Under the pieces are notes generated by a model. That model made no database searches, was not told the DNA's origin, and saw only the letters and a program-made list of their open reading frames with translations. From the NCBI RefSeq assembly GCF_018070575.1, contig NZ_JAGPXN010000014.1, forward strand, positions 62,001 through 126,000: DNA of 64,000 nt, in the 5' to 3' direction. The position numbers and the translations under genes are program-made. This stretch comes from Micromonospora sp. C31. GTDB taxonomy: Bacteria > Actinomycetota > Actinomycetes > Mycobacteriales > Micromonosporaceae. Below, piece by piece: positions 1 through 7,553 of this stretch (the stretch's first letter is position 1; the number at the start of each line of letters is the position of its first letter).

Positions 1-947
1 CGACGGGTGCGGTAGACCCCGTCGCCCGCCGGTGCTCCCGGGTGCGGGGCGGCCACCGGCGGGTACGCCGGCAACTCTCCCGGCGCGAGGTCGGCGCGGG
101 GCGCGATCGGCGGCATCGGCCCGGTCGGCATCTCCAGGGCGCTCGGGGGCTCGACCGGGCGGGCCGGCTCGTCGGCCGGCGGCTCTGCCGGGTTCGCGGC
201 CTCGGCCGCCCGTCCGGGCGCGACGATCGGATAGCCGCCCAGCGGGGCCGGGCGGGTCGGGTCCACGGCCCGCTCGACGGGTCCCGCCCCGGCCAGGGCG
301 TCGACGCCCGACGTCGACAGCGGGTCGCGGCCCTGCCTCGATTCCCGGGCGGCACGCCGGCCCGGACGGTCGGCGGGCAGTTCCCCGGAGACGTCCGGGT
401 CCGCCTCGGCCCGGCGCGAGCGGCTCGCCCGGTATCCCTCGGTCTCCGACCGGCCGTCCCCGAGCGGCGGCCCCGCCGTGAAGCGTCCCGAATCGCCGTC
501 GCCGAACCTCCCGGACTCCGATCCCGGGACGGGGAACCGACCGGAATCCTCCGGCCCCGTCACCGCGAACCGACCCGAATCCTCCGGCCCCGTCACCGCG
601 AACCGACCCGAATCCTCCGGCCCGCCGAAGCGGCCCCGGTCGGCGTCGACGGCCGCGAAGCGTCCGGAGTCGGGCTCGACGGCCCCGAAGCGCCCCGAGT
701 CGGGTTCCGTCGACGAGCCGAAGCGTCCTGTCTCGCCGCGCCGGGTCCCGTTGGCTTCGCCGTAGCGGGTGTCCTCCGCGGCCCGGCGCTGCTCGGGGGC
801 GCTCAGGTCGTCGTCCCGGTACCGGGGCTCGGCCGGGCCACGCCAGTCCGCCTCCCCGTAGCCGCTCTCACGGTCACGGTCGCGGTCGCGATCGGCCGGA
901 TACCAGCGTGACTCCTGATCTTCGACAAAGTTCCGTCGTCCGTCCAC
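1..947 (-). CDS. Hypothetical repeat-rich hydrophilic protein (partial, C-terminus beyond window)
   Basis: An open minus-strand frame runs from a GTG near 947 to the window edge without a stop, giving about 315 residues. A second GTG at 956 is an alternative start; neither has a strong ribosome binding site. The product begins VDGRRNFVEDQESRWY and is rich in Asp, Arg, Gly, Pro and Glu. It has no membrane segment or catalytic motif that I can see. The middle contains repeats built on DSGRF, three of them near-identical 11-residue units. It looks intrinsically disordered. Gene order (divergent from yraN-comM-dprA) and third-position GC support a real gene. I do not recognise the family and assign no function. 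Confidence 0.6.
   Translation of the reverse strand, partial: MDGRRNFVEDQESRWYPADRDRDRDRESGYGEADWRGPAEPRYRDDDLSAPEQRRAAEDTRYGEANGTRRGETGRFGSSTEPDSGRFGAVEPDSGRFAAVDADRGRFGGPEDSGRFAVTGPEDSGRFAVTGPEDSGRFPVPGSESGRFGDGDSGRFTAGPPLGDGRSETEGYRASRSRRAEADPDVSGELPADRPGRRAARESRQGRDPLSTSGVDALAGAGPVERAVDPTRPAPLGGYPIVAPGRAAEAANPAEPPADEPARPVEPPSALEMPTGPMPPIAPRADLAPGELPAYPPVAAPHPGAPAGDGVYRTR
535..625. repeat. 33-bp in-frame tandem repeat
   Basis: Two complete 33-bp units (535-567 and 568-600) and a partial third (601 to about 625) are almost identical. The period is a multiple of three, so each unit encodes the 11-residue motif GRFAVTGPEDS in the minus-strand gene. Nearby DSGRF segments at roughly 480-530 and 650-720 are more diverged relatives. 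This suggests repeated in-frame slippage or unequal crossing-over. Confidence 0.85.
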
Positions 948-1156
948 GTCCGGCACCGTATGCGACCGGCTCCACGGGCGCCATTCGCCCCCTGGGCACC
1001 CGCATTCCCCGCGCACCGGGTCACCGCTCGGCGACGGTCGGGGACGGCGAGGGTCGGAGACGGCGACGGCCAGCGCCCCGGCTTCGTCGCGCGGCGCGCG
1101 CTTCGTGGTGGTCCACCGACGCGAGCGCATAGCACGACGCGGGCATGATCGTCCGG

Positions 1157-1183
1157 TCGTCCACAGTTCGTCCACCGTCCACA
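1157..1183 (+). promoter_or_regulatory. Paired NCGTCCACA direct repeat upstream of yraN-comM-dprA
   Basis: TCGTCCACA (1157-1165) and CCGTCCACA (1175-1183) are direct repeats whose starts are 18 bp apart. They end 54 nt before the yraN start codon. The same arrangement occurs at 8279-8305, 53 nt before the M23 peptidase gene. The 9-mer resembles the DnaA box TTGTCCACA known from actinobacteria. The binding protein is unknown; a DnaA-like or dedicated regulator is inference only. Confidence 0.5.
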
Positions 1184-1204
1184 GTTTCCGCGTCGCGGGG
1201 CGGC

Positions 1205-1228
1205 GGTGCCCCGCCCGCCGGGGGCACC
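1205..1228 (+). promoter_or_regulatory. Perfect 8-bp stem-loop just ahead of yraN
   Basis: GGTGCCCC (1205-1212) and GGGGCACC (1221-1228) pair perfectly around an 8-nt loop. The hairpin ends 9 nt before the yraN ATG. No clear Shine-Dalgarno sequence lies outside it, so the structure may affect translation start. GC-rich sequence makes chance hairpins common, so this is tentative. Confidence 0.35.
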
Positions 1229-1237
1229 GTGCCGGAC

Positions 1238-1597
1238 ATGACGAAGCGGAACCAGGCGGTCGGCGCGTACGGGGAGCGGTGCGCCGTCCGGCACCTGATC
1301 GGGGCGGGGCTGCGCCCGGTGGCCCGGAATTGGCGATGCGCCGCCGGGGAGATCGACATCATCGCCTGGGACGGGTCGGTGCTCGCCTTCTGCGAGGTGA
1401 AGACCCGCCGCAACGAGGAGTTCGGTCCGCCGGCGGAGGCGGTCGTACCGGCCAAGGCGCGGCGGCTGCGCGGGCTCGCCGCCCGGTGGCTCGCCGACAC
1501 CGGCACCACGGCCGACGAGGTGCGCTTCGACGTCGTCTCGGTACGCCTCACCGGCGCCGGCGCCGCCCGGGTCGAGCACCTCAAGGGGGCGTTCTGA
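1238..1597 (+). CDS. yraN: YraN/UPF0102 family nuclease-fold protein
   Basis: The 119-residue product matches the small UPF0102 (YraN) family in length and motifs. GEID at about 37-40 and EVK at 53-55 form the PD-(D/E)XK-type nuclease signature. The N-terminus (YGERCAVRHL) is typical of the family. The biochemical role is unproven, though family members are suspected DNA nucleases or recombination accessories. The ATG at 1238 was chosen because family homology begins there; an upstream in-frame start at 1145 would add unlikely sequence. It leads an operon with comM and dprA, a grouping that suggests DNA processing. A paired GTCCACA motif and a hairpin lie upstream. Confidence 0.85.
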   Translation: MTKRNQAVGAYGERCAVRHLIGAGLRPVARNWRCAAGEIDIIAWDGSVLAFCEVKTRRNEEFGPPAEAVVPAKARRLRGLAARWLADTGTTADEVRFDVVSVRLTGAGAARVEHLKGAF

Positions 1598-1653
1598 TGG
1601 GCGGGCGCGATCGGACGGGCGCCGGCGGCGGGCGCCTACGGGCGGCGTCGTGA
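1597..1653 (+). other. 18-codon minicistron bridging yraN and comM
   Basis: The yraN stop overlaps an ATG (TGATG), which opens an 18-codon frame. That frame's TGA overlaps the comM GTG start (GTGA at 1650-1653). The peptide would start MGGRDRTGAGGG. It may only serve to pass ribosomes from yraN to comM by translational coupling. There is no homology evidence for a functional peptide. Confidence 0.3.
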
Positions 1654-3170
1654 GTTACGCGAAGGTGCTCTGCGTGGGCCTGGTCGGCGTCACCGGGCAC
1701 CTGGTGGAGGTCGAGGCCGACCTGGCGGCCGGCCTGCCGGCGGTGGTGATCTCGGGGCTGCCGGACACCGCCCTGCACGAGGCCCGGGACCGGGTCCGCG
1801 CGGCCGTCGTCAACTCCGGTCAGCGGTGGCCCAACCGGCGGATCACCCTCAACCTGCTCCCCGCGGACCTGCCGAAGTTCGGCTCCGCGTTCGACCTGGC
1901 GATCGCGGCGGCCCTGCTGGGCGGCTCCGGCGAGCTGCCGCTGCTGCCGCTGGAACACGTGGTGGTCCTGGGCGAGCTGGGCCTCGACGGCACGGTCCGC
2001 CCGGTACGCGGTGTGCTGCCGATGGTTGCCGCAGCCGCCCGGGCCGGCGTCGGGAAGGTGATCGTCCCGGCCGGCAACGCCGCCGAGGCGGCGGTCGTCC
2101 CCGGGGTCCGGGTACGGGCGGTCGACACGCTGCACCGGCTGGTCAGCTTCATCCGCGACGGCGCGCCCCTGATCGAGCCGGCGTCGGACGGCCCACCGCC
2201 CGCCGGCGGTGGCCCCGACCTGGCCGAGGTCGCCGGGCAGGGGCTGGGCCGAAGGGCGCTGGAGGTCGCCGCGGCGGGCGGGCACCACCTGGCGCTGGTC
2301 GGGCCGCCGGGAGCCGGCAAGACCATGCTCGCCGAGCGCCTCCCGTCGATCCTGCCCGAGCTGGACGACGAGGCCGCGCTGGAGGTCACCGCGCTGCACT
2401 CGATCGCCGGGCTGCTGCCACCGGGCGGCCGGTTGCTGCGCCGCCCGCCGTTCCAGGCGCCGCACCACACTGCGACCGTGCCGTCGCTGGTGGGCGGCGG
2501 TTCCGGGTTGGCCCGTCCCGGCGCGATCTCGCTCGCCCATCGGGGCGTGCTCTTCCTCGACGAGGCGCCCGAGTTCAGCCGGGGCGCGCTGGAGGCGCTG
2601 CGCCAGCCGCTGGAGAACGGCCGGGTCCGGCTGGCCCGCAGCCGGGGCGGCGCCGAGTATCCGGCCCGCACTCAGCTGGTGCTGGCGGCGAACCCGTGCC
2701 CGTGCGCCAGGCCCGCCGGTGACGCGTACTGCGAGTGCCCGCCCCAGGCGCGGCGGCGCTACCTCAGCCGGCTGTCCGGGCCCTTGCTGGACCGGATCGA
2801 CGTGCAGGTCAAGCTGCCGCCCGTCCGGGCGGCCGAGCTGATGGAGGCCATTGTCGACAGCGAGGCGTCCGCCACCGTCGCCGAGCGGGTGGCGGTGGCC
2901 CGGCAGGCGGCAGCCGCGCGCTGGGCGGTGCTCGGCCTGCGGGTCAACGCCGAGATACCCGGCCCGTGCCTGCGCCGCCCGCCCTGGCGGTTGCCCGGGC
3001 CGGACACGGCCGAGCTGCGGGCCCGGCTCGACTCCGGGTCGTTGTCGGCCCGGGGCTTCGACCGGATCATCCGGCTGGCCTGGACGATCGCGGACCTGGA
3101 CGGTCGGGACCGTCCCGACCGGGAGGACGTCCGGGAGGCCATTCAACTGAGGACGGGGGAGGCGACGTGA
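1650..3170 (+). CDS. comM: YifB/ComM family Mg-chelatase-like AAA+ ATPase
   Basis: This 506-residue protein is full length for the YifB/ComM family. An N-terminal ChlI-like domain (about 1-170, with VVISGLPDTALHEARDRVR) precedes an AAA+ core. Walker A is GPPGAGKT at 218-225 and Walker B is LFLDE at 301-305. A cysteine cluster CPCARPAGDAYCEC lies near 350-363, and a C-terminal Mg-chelatase-like lid follows. In gram-negative bacteria ComM is a branch-migration helicase that helps integrate transformed DNA. The gene sits between yraN and dprA, which fits DNA uptake or recombination. The GTG start at 1650 overlaps the preceding minicistron. Its TGA overlaps the dprA start (GTGA), implying coupled translation. 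Confidence 0.93.
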   Translation: MSYAKVLCVGLVGVTGHLVEVEADLAAGLPAVVISGLPDTALHEARDRVRAAVVNSGQRWPNRRITLNLLPADLPKFGSAFDLAIAAALLGGSGELPLLPLEHVVVLGELGLDGTVRPVRGVLPMVAAAARAGVGKVIVPAGNAAEAAVVPGVRVRAVDTLHRLVSFIRDGAPLIEPASDGPPPAGGGPDLAEVAGQGLGRRALEVAAAGGHHLALVGPPGAGKTMLAERLPSILPELDDEAALEVTALHSIAGLLPPGGRLLRRPPFQAPHHTATVPSLVGGGSGLARPGAISLAHRGVLFLDEAPEFSRGALEALRQPLENGRVRLARSRGGAEYPARTQLVLAANPCPCARPAGDAYCECPPQARRRYLSRLSGPLLDRIDVQVKLPPVRAAELMEAIVDSEASATVAERVAVARQAAAARWAVLGLRVNAEIPGPCLRRPPWRLPGPDTAELRARLDSGSLSARGFDRIIRLAWTIADLDGRDRPDREDVREAIQLRTGEAT

Positions 3171-4372
3171 ACACCGACGAGGAGACGCTGGCCCGGGTGG
3201 CGCTCACCTGGCTCACCGAGCCCGGCACCCGGTCGGTGCACTGGCTGGTCGCCCGGCTGGGCCCGGTGGCGACACTCGACCTGCTGCTCGACGGGGGTGC
3301 GCCGGAGGAGACGCTGCGCAACACCGTGGCGGCCCGTTGCGCGGTCGATGACGCCAGGGCCGTCGCGGCCGAGGCGCTCGCCCGTACGGACCGGCTCGGC
3401 GCCCGGATCGTCGTCCCCGGCGACGACGAGTGGCCCGTCCGGGTCGACGGGTTGCACCAGCTCCGGCTCCCCGACGCCCACCGGCGGGTGGACGTCGAGA
3501 CCGCTCCCCCGCTCTGCTTCTGGGTACGCGGCTCGTGGCCGCTCGGGGAGGCCTTCGACCGCTCCGTCGCGGTGGTCGGGGCCCGAGCCGCCAGCGGGTA
3601 CGGCACGCACGTCGCCACGGAACTCGGCTACGGGCTGGCCGACCGGGACTGGACCGTCGTCTCCGGCGGCGCCTTCGGCATCGACGCCGCCGCGCACCGG
3701 GGCGCGCTCAACGCCGGTGGCCTGACCGTGGCGGTGCTCGCCTGCGGCGTGGACCGCCCGTACCCGATGGGCAACGCGGCGCTGTTCGACCGGATCGCCG
3801 ACACCGGGCTGCTGGTCAGCGAGTGGATGCCGGGAGCCGACCCGCTCCGGCCCCGGTTCCTCATCCGCAACCGGGTCATCGCGGCGGGCACCCTCGGCAC
3901 GGTGCTGGTGGAGGCGGCCGCCCGCAGCGGCGCCACGCAGACCACCCACCGGGCGCTCGCCCTGGGCAAGCCCAGCATGGTGGTGCCCGGCCCGGTCACG
4001 TCGGCGATGTCCGTCGGCGCCCACGAGACGCTGCGGGAGCATCCGAAGGCCCGGCTGGTGACCGGCGTCGCGCAGGTGCTGGAGGAGGTCGGGCGGATCG
4101 GCGACCTGGCACCCGTACCGCGCGGCCCGCAGCGGCCGGCCGACCTGCTCGACGACGACGCGCGGGCCGTCGTGGAGGCGTTGCCCCGCCGGGGCGCCGT
4201 GGGGGTGGACGTCCTCGCCGCGCGGGCCGGGGTGCCCGTCCGTACCGCGCTGCGGAAGCTGTCGATGTTGGAGGAGTTGGCCCTGGTGCTCCGCCGCGAC
4301 GACGGGTACGCCCTCGCACCGCCGGCCAAGGGCGCGACCGCCAGGCGGCCGGCGACGCCGGACGGACCGTGA
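3167..4372 (+). CDS. dprA: DNA processing protein DprA
   Basis: This 401-residue protein has the DprA Rossmann-like core. VVGARAASGYG is at about 136-146 and the hallmark SGGAFGID at 166-173. Conserved RNRVIAA and TQTTHRAL segments follow. The C-terminus (about 325-385, VVEALPRRGAVGVDVLAARAG) is a winged-helix domain often found in DprA. DprA loads RecA on incoming single-stranded DNA. No comEA or comEC is visible in the window, so transformation ability cannot be judged here. The GTG start overlaps the comM stop by four bases. The stop codon lies inside the first unit of a 19-bp tandem repeat. Confidence 0.95.
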   Translation: MNTDEETLARVALTWLTEPGTRSVHWLVARLGPVATLDLLLDGGAPEETLRNTVAARCAVDDARAVAAEALARTDRLGARIVVPGDDEWPVRVDGLHQLRLPDAHRRVDVETAPPLCFWVRGSWPLGEAFDRSVAVVGARAASGYGTHVATELGYGLADRDWTVVSGGAFGIDAAAHRGALNAGGLTVAVLACGVDRPYPMGNAALFDRIADTGLLVSEWMPGADPLRPRFLIRNRVIAAGTLGTVLVEAAARSGATQTTHRALALGKPSMVVPGPVTSAMSVGAHETLREHPKARLVTGVAQVLEEVGRIGDLAPVPRGPQRPADLLDDDARAVVEALPRRGAVGVDVLAARAGVPVRTALRKLSMLEELALVLRRDDGYALAPPAKGATARRPATPDGP

Positions 4373-4410
4373 GATGCCGGACGGACCGTGAGATGCCGGA
4401 CGGACCGTGA
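4357..4410. repeat. 19-bp tandem repeat at the dprA 3' end
   Basis: Units starting GCCGGACGGACCGTGAGAT occur at 4357-4375 and 4376-4394, with a shortened copy at 4395-4410. The first carries the dprA stop codon, so the array looks like duplication of the gene end into the short gap before the convergent gene. Confidence 0.85.
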
Positions 4411-4416
4411 ACGGCG

Positions 4417-4752
4417 TCAGTCACCCTCGAAGCGGATCTCCATCGCGCGGTCCTGCCGGCACCGCCGCGCCAACCGGCCCAACAGCCGCACGTGCGTCAT
4501 CTCCGGCGTCGACCGGGCCACCTCGGCGAGGCACCGCACCTCGGCGAGGAGCTGCGGCGCCTGCCCGGCGGGGACCACCAGCTCGCCGACCGGATCCACC
4601 CGGTCGAGCAGCGGGGTACGCCCGGCGCCACGGACCCGCCGGACGAGATCCAGCAGCACGTCGTCGGGATCGGGCAGCACCTCGGCCGGCACGACGCGGC
4701 GCCGGCCGGAACCCGAACCGACCGCCCGGTAGAGGACGACGTCCACCCCCAT
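4417..4752 (-). CDS. Hypothetical protein, 111 residues
   Basis: The ATG at 4752 opens a 111-residue frame that ends immediately beyond the dprA repeat array. The product starts MGVDVVLYRAV and ends RAMEIRFEGD. It is mixed alpha/beta in character, with no signal peptide, membrane segment or Cys cluster. Third codon positions are strongly GC, supporting expression as protein. The gene is convergent with dprA and divergent from xerC. I do not recognise the family. A longer frame upstream to 5115 exists, but its extra part looks like non-coding translation. Confidence 0.6.
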   Translation of the reverse strand: MGVDVVLYRAVGSGSGRRRVVPAEVLPDPDDVLLDLVRRVRGAGRTPLLDRVDPVGELVVPAGQAPQLLAEVRCLAEVARSTPEMTHVRLLGRLARRCRQDRAMEIRFEGD

Positions 4753-5066
4753 GTCCGGTCCCCCTTCGTCGCGTCTGATCCCGTCGCACGGAGACCACGA
4801 CCAGGCCCACACCCGCTGGTACGACCAGTCTGCGCGAACCGACCGGCGCAATCCATCACCCCGGCCGCGCGACCATGGCGGCCTCGATCCCGACCCGCCG
4901 GTTCCGCCGGTCGTCCGTAGGCTGGTCCCGTGCCGTCCGAGGATCCGCCGCCCACCGCCGCCACCGCCTCGACCCGCACCGTCGCGCCCGCTGCTTGGCC
5001 GGGTGGGACGGGGACGCCGCCGCGAGGCACGCCGGCCGGCCGGCGGGTGGCCGGCAGGGAGTCGCG
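4753..5066. other. Divergent intergenic region, no gene seen
   Basis: This 314-bp gap separates the divergent hypothetical gene and xerC. It is GC-rich and holds no convincing ORF, tRNA or strong stem-loop. The only clear signal is a ribosome binding site (GGCAGGGAG, about 5053-5061) just before the xerC GTG. Confidence 0.5.
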
Positions 5067-6245
5067 GTGAGCCGGAAGGCGAAGGGCACGCGGGCGACCC
5101 ACGAGGCTCTCCCACCGGCGATGCGAGAGGTGGTGGACGACTTCGCCGCGCACCTCGCCGGTGTGCGCAACCGGTCCGCTCACACGGTCCGGGCGTACGT
5201 CGGTGACGTGGTGTCGCTGTTGGACCACGCCCACCGGATGGGCTGCGCCGAACTGCCGGAGCTGGACCTCGCCGTGCTGCGGAGTTGGCTGGCGAAGCAA
5301 CGGACGCTGGGGGCGGCCCGGACGTCGCTCGCGCGCCGGGCGGCCTCGGCGCGGACGTTCAGCGCGTGGGCGCACCGCGGTGGGCTGCTCCCCGCCGACG
5401 TGGCCGGCGCCCTGTCCAGCCCACGCGCCCACCGGGACCTGCCGACCGTGCTGCGCGCCGACCAGGCCGCCGCCCTGGTGGAAGCGCCGGGCCGGCCCGC
5501 CCCACCCGTGCCGCCGCCGGCGCCGCCCGCCGGGGAAGACTCGCGGCCGGCACCGCCCGCCGGGAACGGCTCAGACCCGGCAGCACCTGCCGAGCACTTC
5601 GTCCGGTCGTCGTCACCCGCCGAGGCCGGCTCCGAGCCGGCACCGACCGCCGGGAACAGCTCCCGGCCGACGTCACCGGCCGGGGGCGGCTCCGCGCCCG
5701 CGTCGCCAGGTGCTTCCCGGGAGGGTGACGGGGTCGCCGAGGCGGTACTGCTGCGGGACCGGGCGCTGTTGGAGCTGCTCTACGGCACGGGGGTGCGGAT
5801 CAGCGAAGCGTGCGGCCTCGACGTCGCCGACGTCGACCACGCGCGACGGGTCGTGCGGGTGTTCGGCAAGGGCGGCCGGGAGCGCGCGGTCCCGTACGGG
5901 GTGCCGGCGCAGCGGGCGCTCGACGCCTGGCTGGGCCACGGCCGGCCGGCCCTGGCCGCACCGCACTCCCGCGACGCGCTGCTGCTCGGCACCCGTGGCG
6001 GACGGCTCAACCCGACGACGGCACGGCGGATCGTCAGCGGGTACGCGCAGGCCGCCGGCCTGCCGCCGGTCAGCCCGCACGCGCTGCGGCACTCTGCGGC
6101 CACCCACCTGCTCGAGGGCGGCGCCGACCTGCGGGCGGTGCAGGAACTGCTGGGGCACTCGTCCCTGGCGAGCACCCAGATCTACACGCACGTGTCCGTG
6201 GAGCGGCTCCGTGCCGCCTACCGCCAGGCCCACCCCCGCGCCTGA
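5067..6245 (+). CDS. xerC: Tyrosine recombinase XerC with decapeptide-repeat linker
   Basis: XerC resolves chromosome dimers at dif together with XerD. The product has 392 residues against about 300 for the family. An N-terminal core-binding domain spans about 18-135. The catalytic domain from about 225 keeps every key residue: Arg244 (GVRISE), Lys268 (GKGGRER), His338 and Arg341 (HALRH), His364 (LGHSS) and nucleophile Tyr373 (QIYTHV). The extra length is a Pro/Ala/Ser/Gly-rich insert at about 141-222 lying exactly in the interdomain linker. Residues 151-220 fall in seven decapeptides. The GTG start at 5067 has a good ribosome binding site 8 nt upstream. The insert should be flexible and need not abolish activity. 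Confidence 0.93.
   Translation: MSRKAKGTRATHEALPPAMREVVDDFAAHLAGVRNRSAHTVRAYVGDVVSLLDHAHRMGCAELPELDLAVLRSWLAKQRTLGAARTSLARRAASARTFSAWAHRGGLLPADVAGALSSPRAHRDLPTVLRADQAAALVEAPGRPAPPVPPPAPPAGEDSRPAPPAGNGSDPAAPAEHFVRSSSPAEAGSEPAPTAGNSSRPTSPAGGGSAPASPGASREGDGVAEAVLLRDRALLELLYGTGVRISEACGLDVADVDHARRVVRVFGKGGRERAVPYGVPAQRALDAWLGHGRPALAAPHSRDALLLGTRGGRLNPTTARRIVSGYAQAAGLPPVSPHALRHSAATHLLEGGADLRAVQELLGHSSLASTQIYTHVSVERLRAAYRQAHPRA
5517..5726 (+). repeat. Seven 30-bp in-frame repeats in the xerC linker
   Basis: Residues 151-220 of XerC break into seven ten-residue units such as PAPPAGEDSR, PAPPAGNGSD, PAPTAGNSSR and PTSPAGGGSA. The period is exactly 30 bp. Units differ by several substitutions, so the array is not freshly amplified. 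Confidence 0.85.
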
Positions 6246-6358
6246 ACCCGGACGTCGCGGGTGGCGGTGCCGGGGCCGCACGACGCGGAACGGCGGGCCC
6301 GCACCCGTCAACCCCCGCCGCCACCCGGCGGAACGGCGGCGGGAGATCGACCGGTCGC

Positions 6359-6364
6359 TACGAT
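6359..6364 (+). promoter_or_regulatory. Possible -10 element TACGAT, leaderless start
   Basis: TACGAT lies 6 nt before the GTG of the aminotransferase gene. This is the spacing expected if transcription starts at or near the first base of the start codon. No ribosome binding site is visible, and no clear -35 box was found. Confidence 0.35.
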
Positions 6365-6370
6365 CACCGG

Positions 6371-7552
6371 GTGAGCCTCCCGCCGCCGCCCGAGCCGATC
6401 GCGGCAGCCCGCCTGCTCTTCTCACTCGACCCGGCGGTCAGCCACCTGAACCACGGTTCGTTCGGCGCGGTGCCGCTCGTCGTGCAGCGGGCCCAGCAGC
6501 GGCTGCGCGACGAGATGGAGGCCAACCCGCTGCGCTTCTTCACCCGGGGCCTGGTCGACCGGATCGCCCACGCCCGCCGGCACCTGGCCGGTTTCCTGGG
6601 CGCCGACCCCGACGGCACCGCGCTGGTCCCGAACGTCACCACCGGCGTGGCGGTGGTGCTGCAGTCCCTCGGCCTGGGCCCCGGTGACGAGGTGCTCACC
6701 ACCGGCCACGGCTACGGCGCCGTCGGCCTCTCCATCGCCCGGCAGTGCCGGCGTACGGGGGCCCTCGCCCGGGTGCTGCCCGTTCCGCTGGCCGCCCCGG
6801 ACGAGGAGATCGTCCAGCTCGTGCGCGCCGGGCTGCGTCCCGGCCGGACCCGGCTGCTCGTCGTGGACCAGCTCGCCTCGGCCACCGCCCGGCTGTTTCC
6901 CGTGGCCGCGATCGTCGGCGTGGCCCGGGAGCACGGGATACCGGTCCTCGTCGACGCCGCCCACGCCCCGGGCATGCTGGCGACGCCGGTGGGCGACGTC
7001 GGCGCCGACTTCTGGGTGGGCAACCTGCACAAGTGGGCGTACGCGCCACGCGGCACCGCCGTGCTGGTGGTCGCCCCGGCGTGGCGGGAACGGATCGAGC
7101 CGCTGGCCGTCTCGTGGGAGCAGGAGTCGGGGTTCCCCCGCCGGGTCGAGTGGGCGGCGACACAGGACTACACCGGCTGGCTGGCCGCGCCGGTGGGCCT
7201 GTTCACGCTGCGAAGTCTCGGCCTGGACCGGGTACGCGGGCACAACGCCGCGCTGGCTGCGTACGGCCAGCGGGTGCTGGGGGACGCGCTCGGGGTGGCC
7301 CCCGCCGACCTGCCGGACCCCGGCGGGCCGGGGATCGCCATGCGCATCGTGCCGCTCCCGGCGGGCCTCGGCACCACGTTCGAGGCGGCGCGGGCGCTGC
7401 GGGAACGGATCGCCGACCGGCTCGCCACCGAGGTCGCCGTCATGGCTTGGAACGGACGGGGCTGGCTGCGGCTCTGCGCGCAGGTCTACAACACCCCGGA
7501 CGAGTACGAACGGCTCTCGGTGCGGCTGCCCCCGCTGCTCGCCCAGCGCTGA
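6371..7552 (+). CDS. Class V PLP-dependent aminotransferase (isopenicillin-N epimerase-like)
   Basis: This 393-residue protein has the fold-type I PLP enzyme pattern of aminotransferase class V. It begins with HLNHGSFGAVP near 25-35, typical of the isopenicillin N epimerase-like subgroup. VDAAHAPG near 194-201 supplies the cofactor-ring Asp. NLHKWAYAPRG has the Schiff-base lysine at about 221. The exact substrate cannot be deduced; members include epimerases, desulfurases and kynureninase relatives. No biosynthetic cluster adjoins it, so a general amino-acid role is possible. The GTG at 6371 appears to be leaderless. It is convergent with the damaged M23 gene, whose 3' end meets its own 3' end. 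Confidence 0.85.
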   Translation: MSLPPPPEPIAAARLLFSLDPAVSHLNHGSFGAVPLVVQRAQQRLRDEMEANPLRFFTRGLVDRIAHARRHLAGFLGADPDGTALVPNVTTGVAVVLQSLGLGPGDEVLTTGHGYGAVGLSIARQCRRTGALARVLPVPLAAPDEEIVQLVRAGLRPGRTRLLVVDQLASATARLFPVAAIVGVAREHGIPVLVDAAHAPGMLATPVGDVGADFWVGNLHKWAYAPRGTAVLVVAPAWRERIEPLAVSWEQESGFPRRVEWAATQDYTGWLAAPVGLFTLRSLGLDRVRGHNAALAAYGQRVLGDALGVAPADLPDPGGPGIAMRIVPLPAGLGTTFEAARALRERIADRLATEVAVMAWNGRGWLRLCAQVYNTPDEYERLSVRLPPLLAQR

Positions 7553-7553
7553 G

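Noticed and set aside
42..911. Long plus-strand frame of 289 codons over the first gene
   Set aside because: It is the complement of the repeat-rich minus-strand gene; composition is Arg/Gly/Pro noise typical of antisense frames in GC-rich DNA.
803..1579. Minus-strand frame of 258 codons antisense to yraN
   Set aside because: It has no recognisable motifs, and the plus strand there encodes a clear YraN protein.
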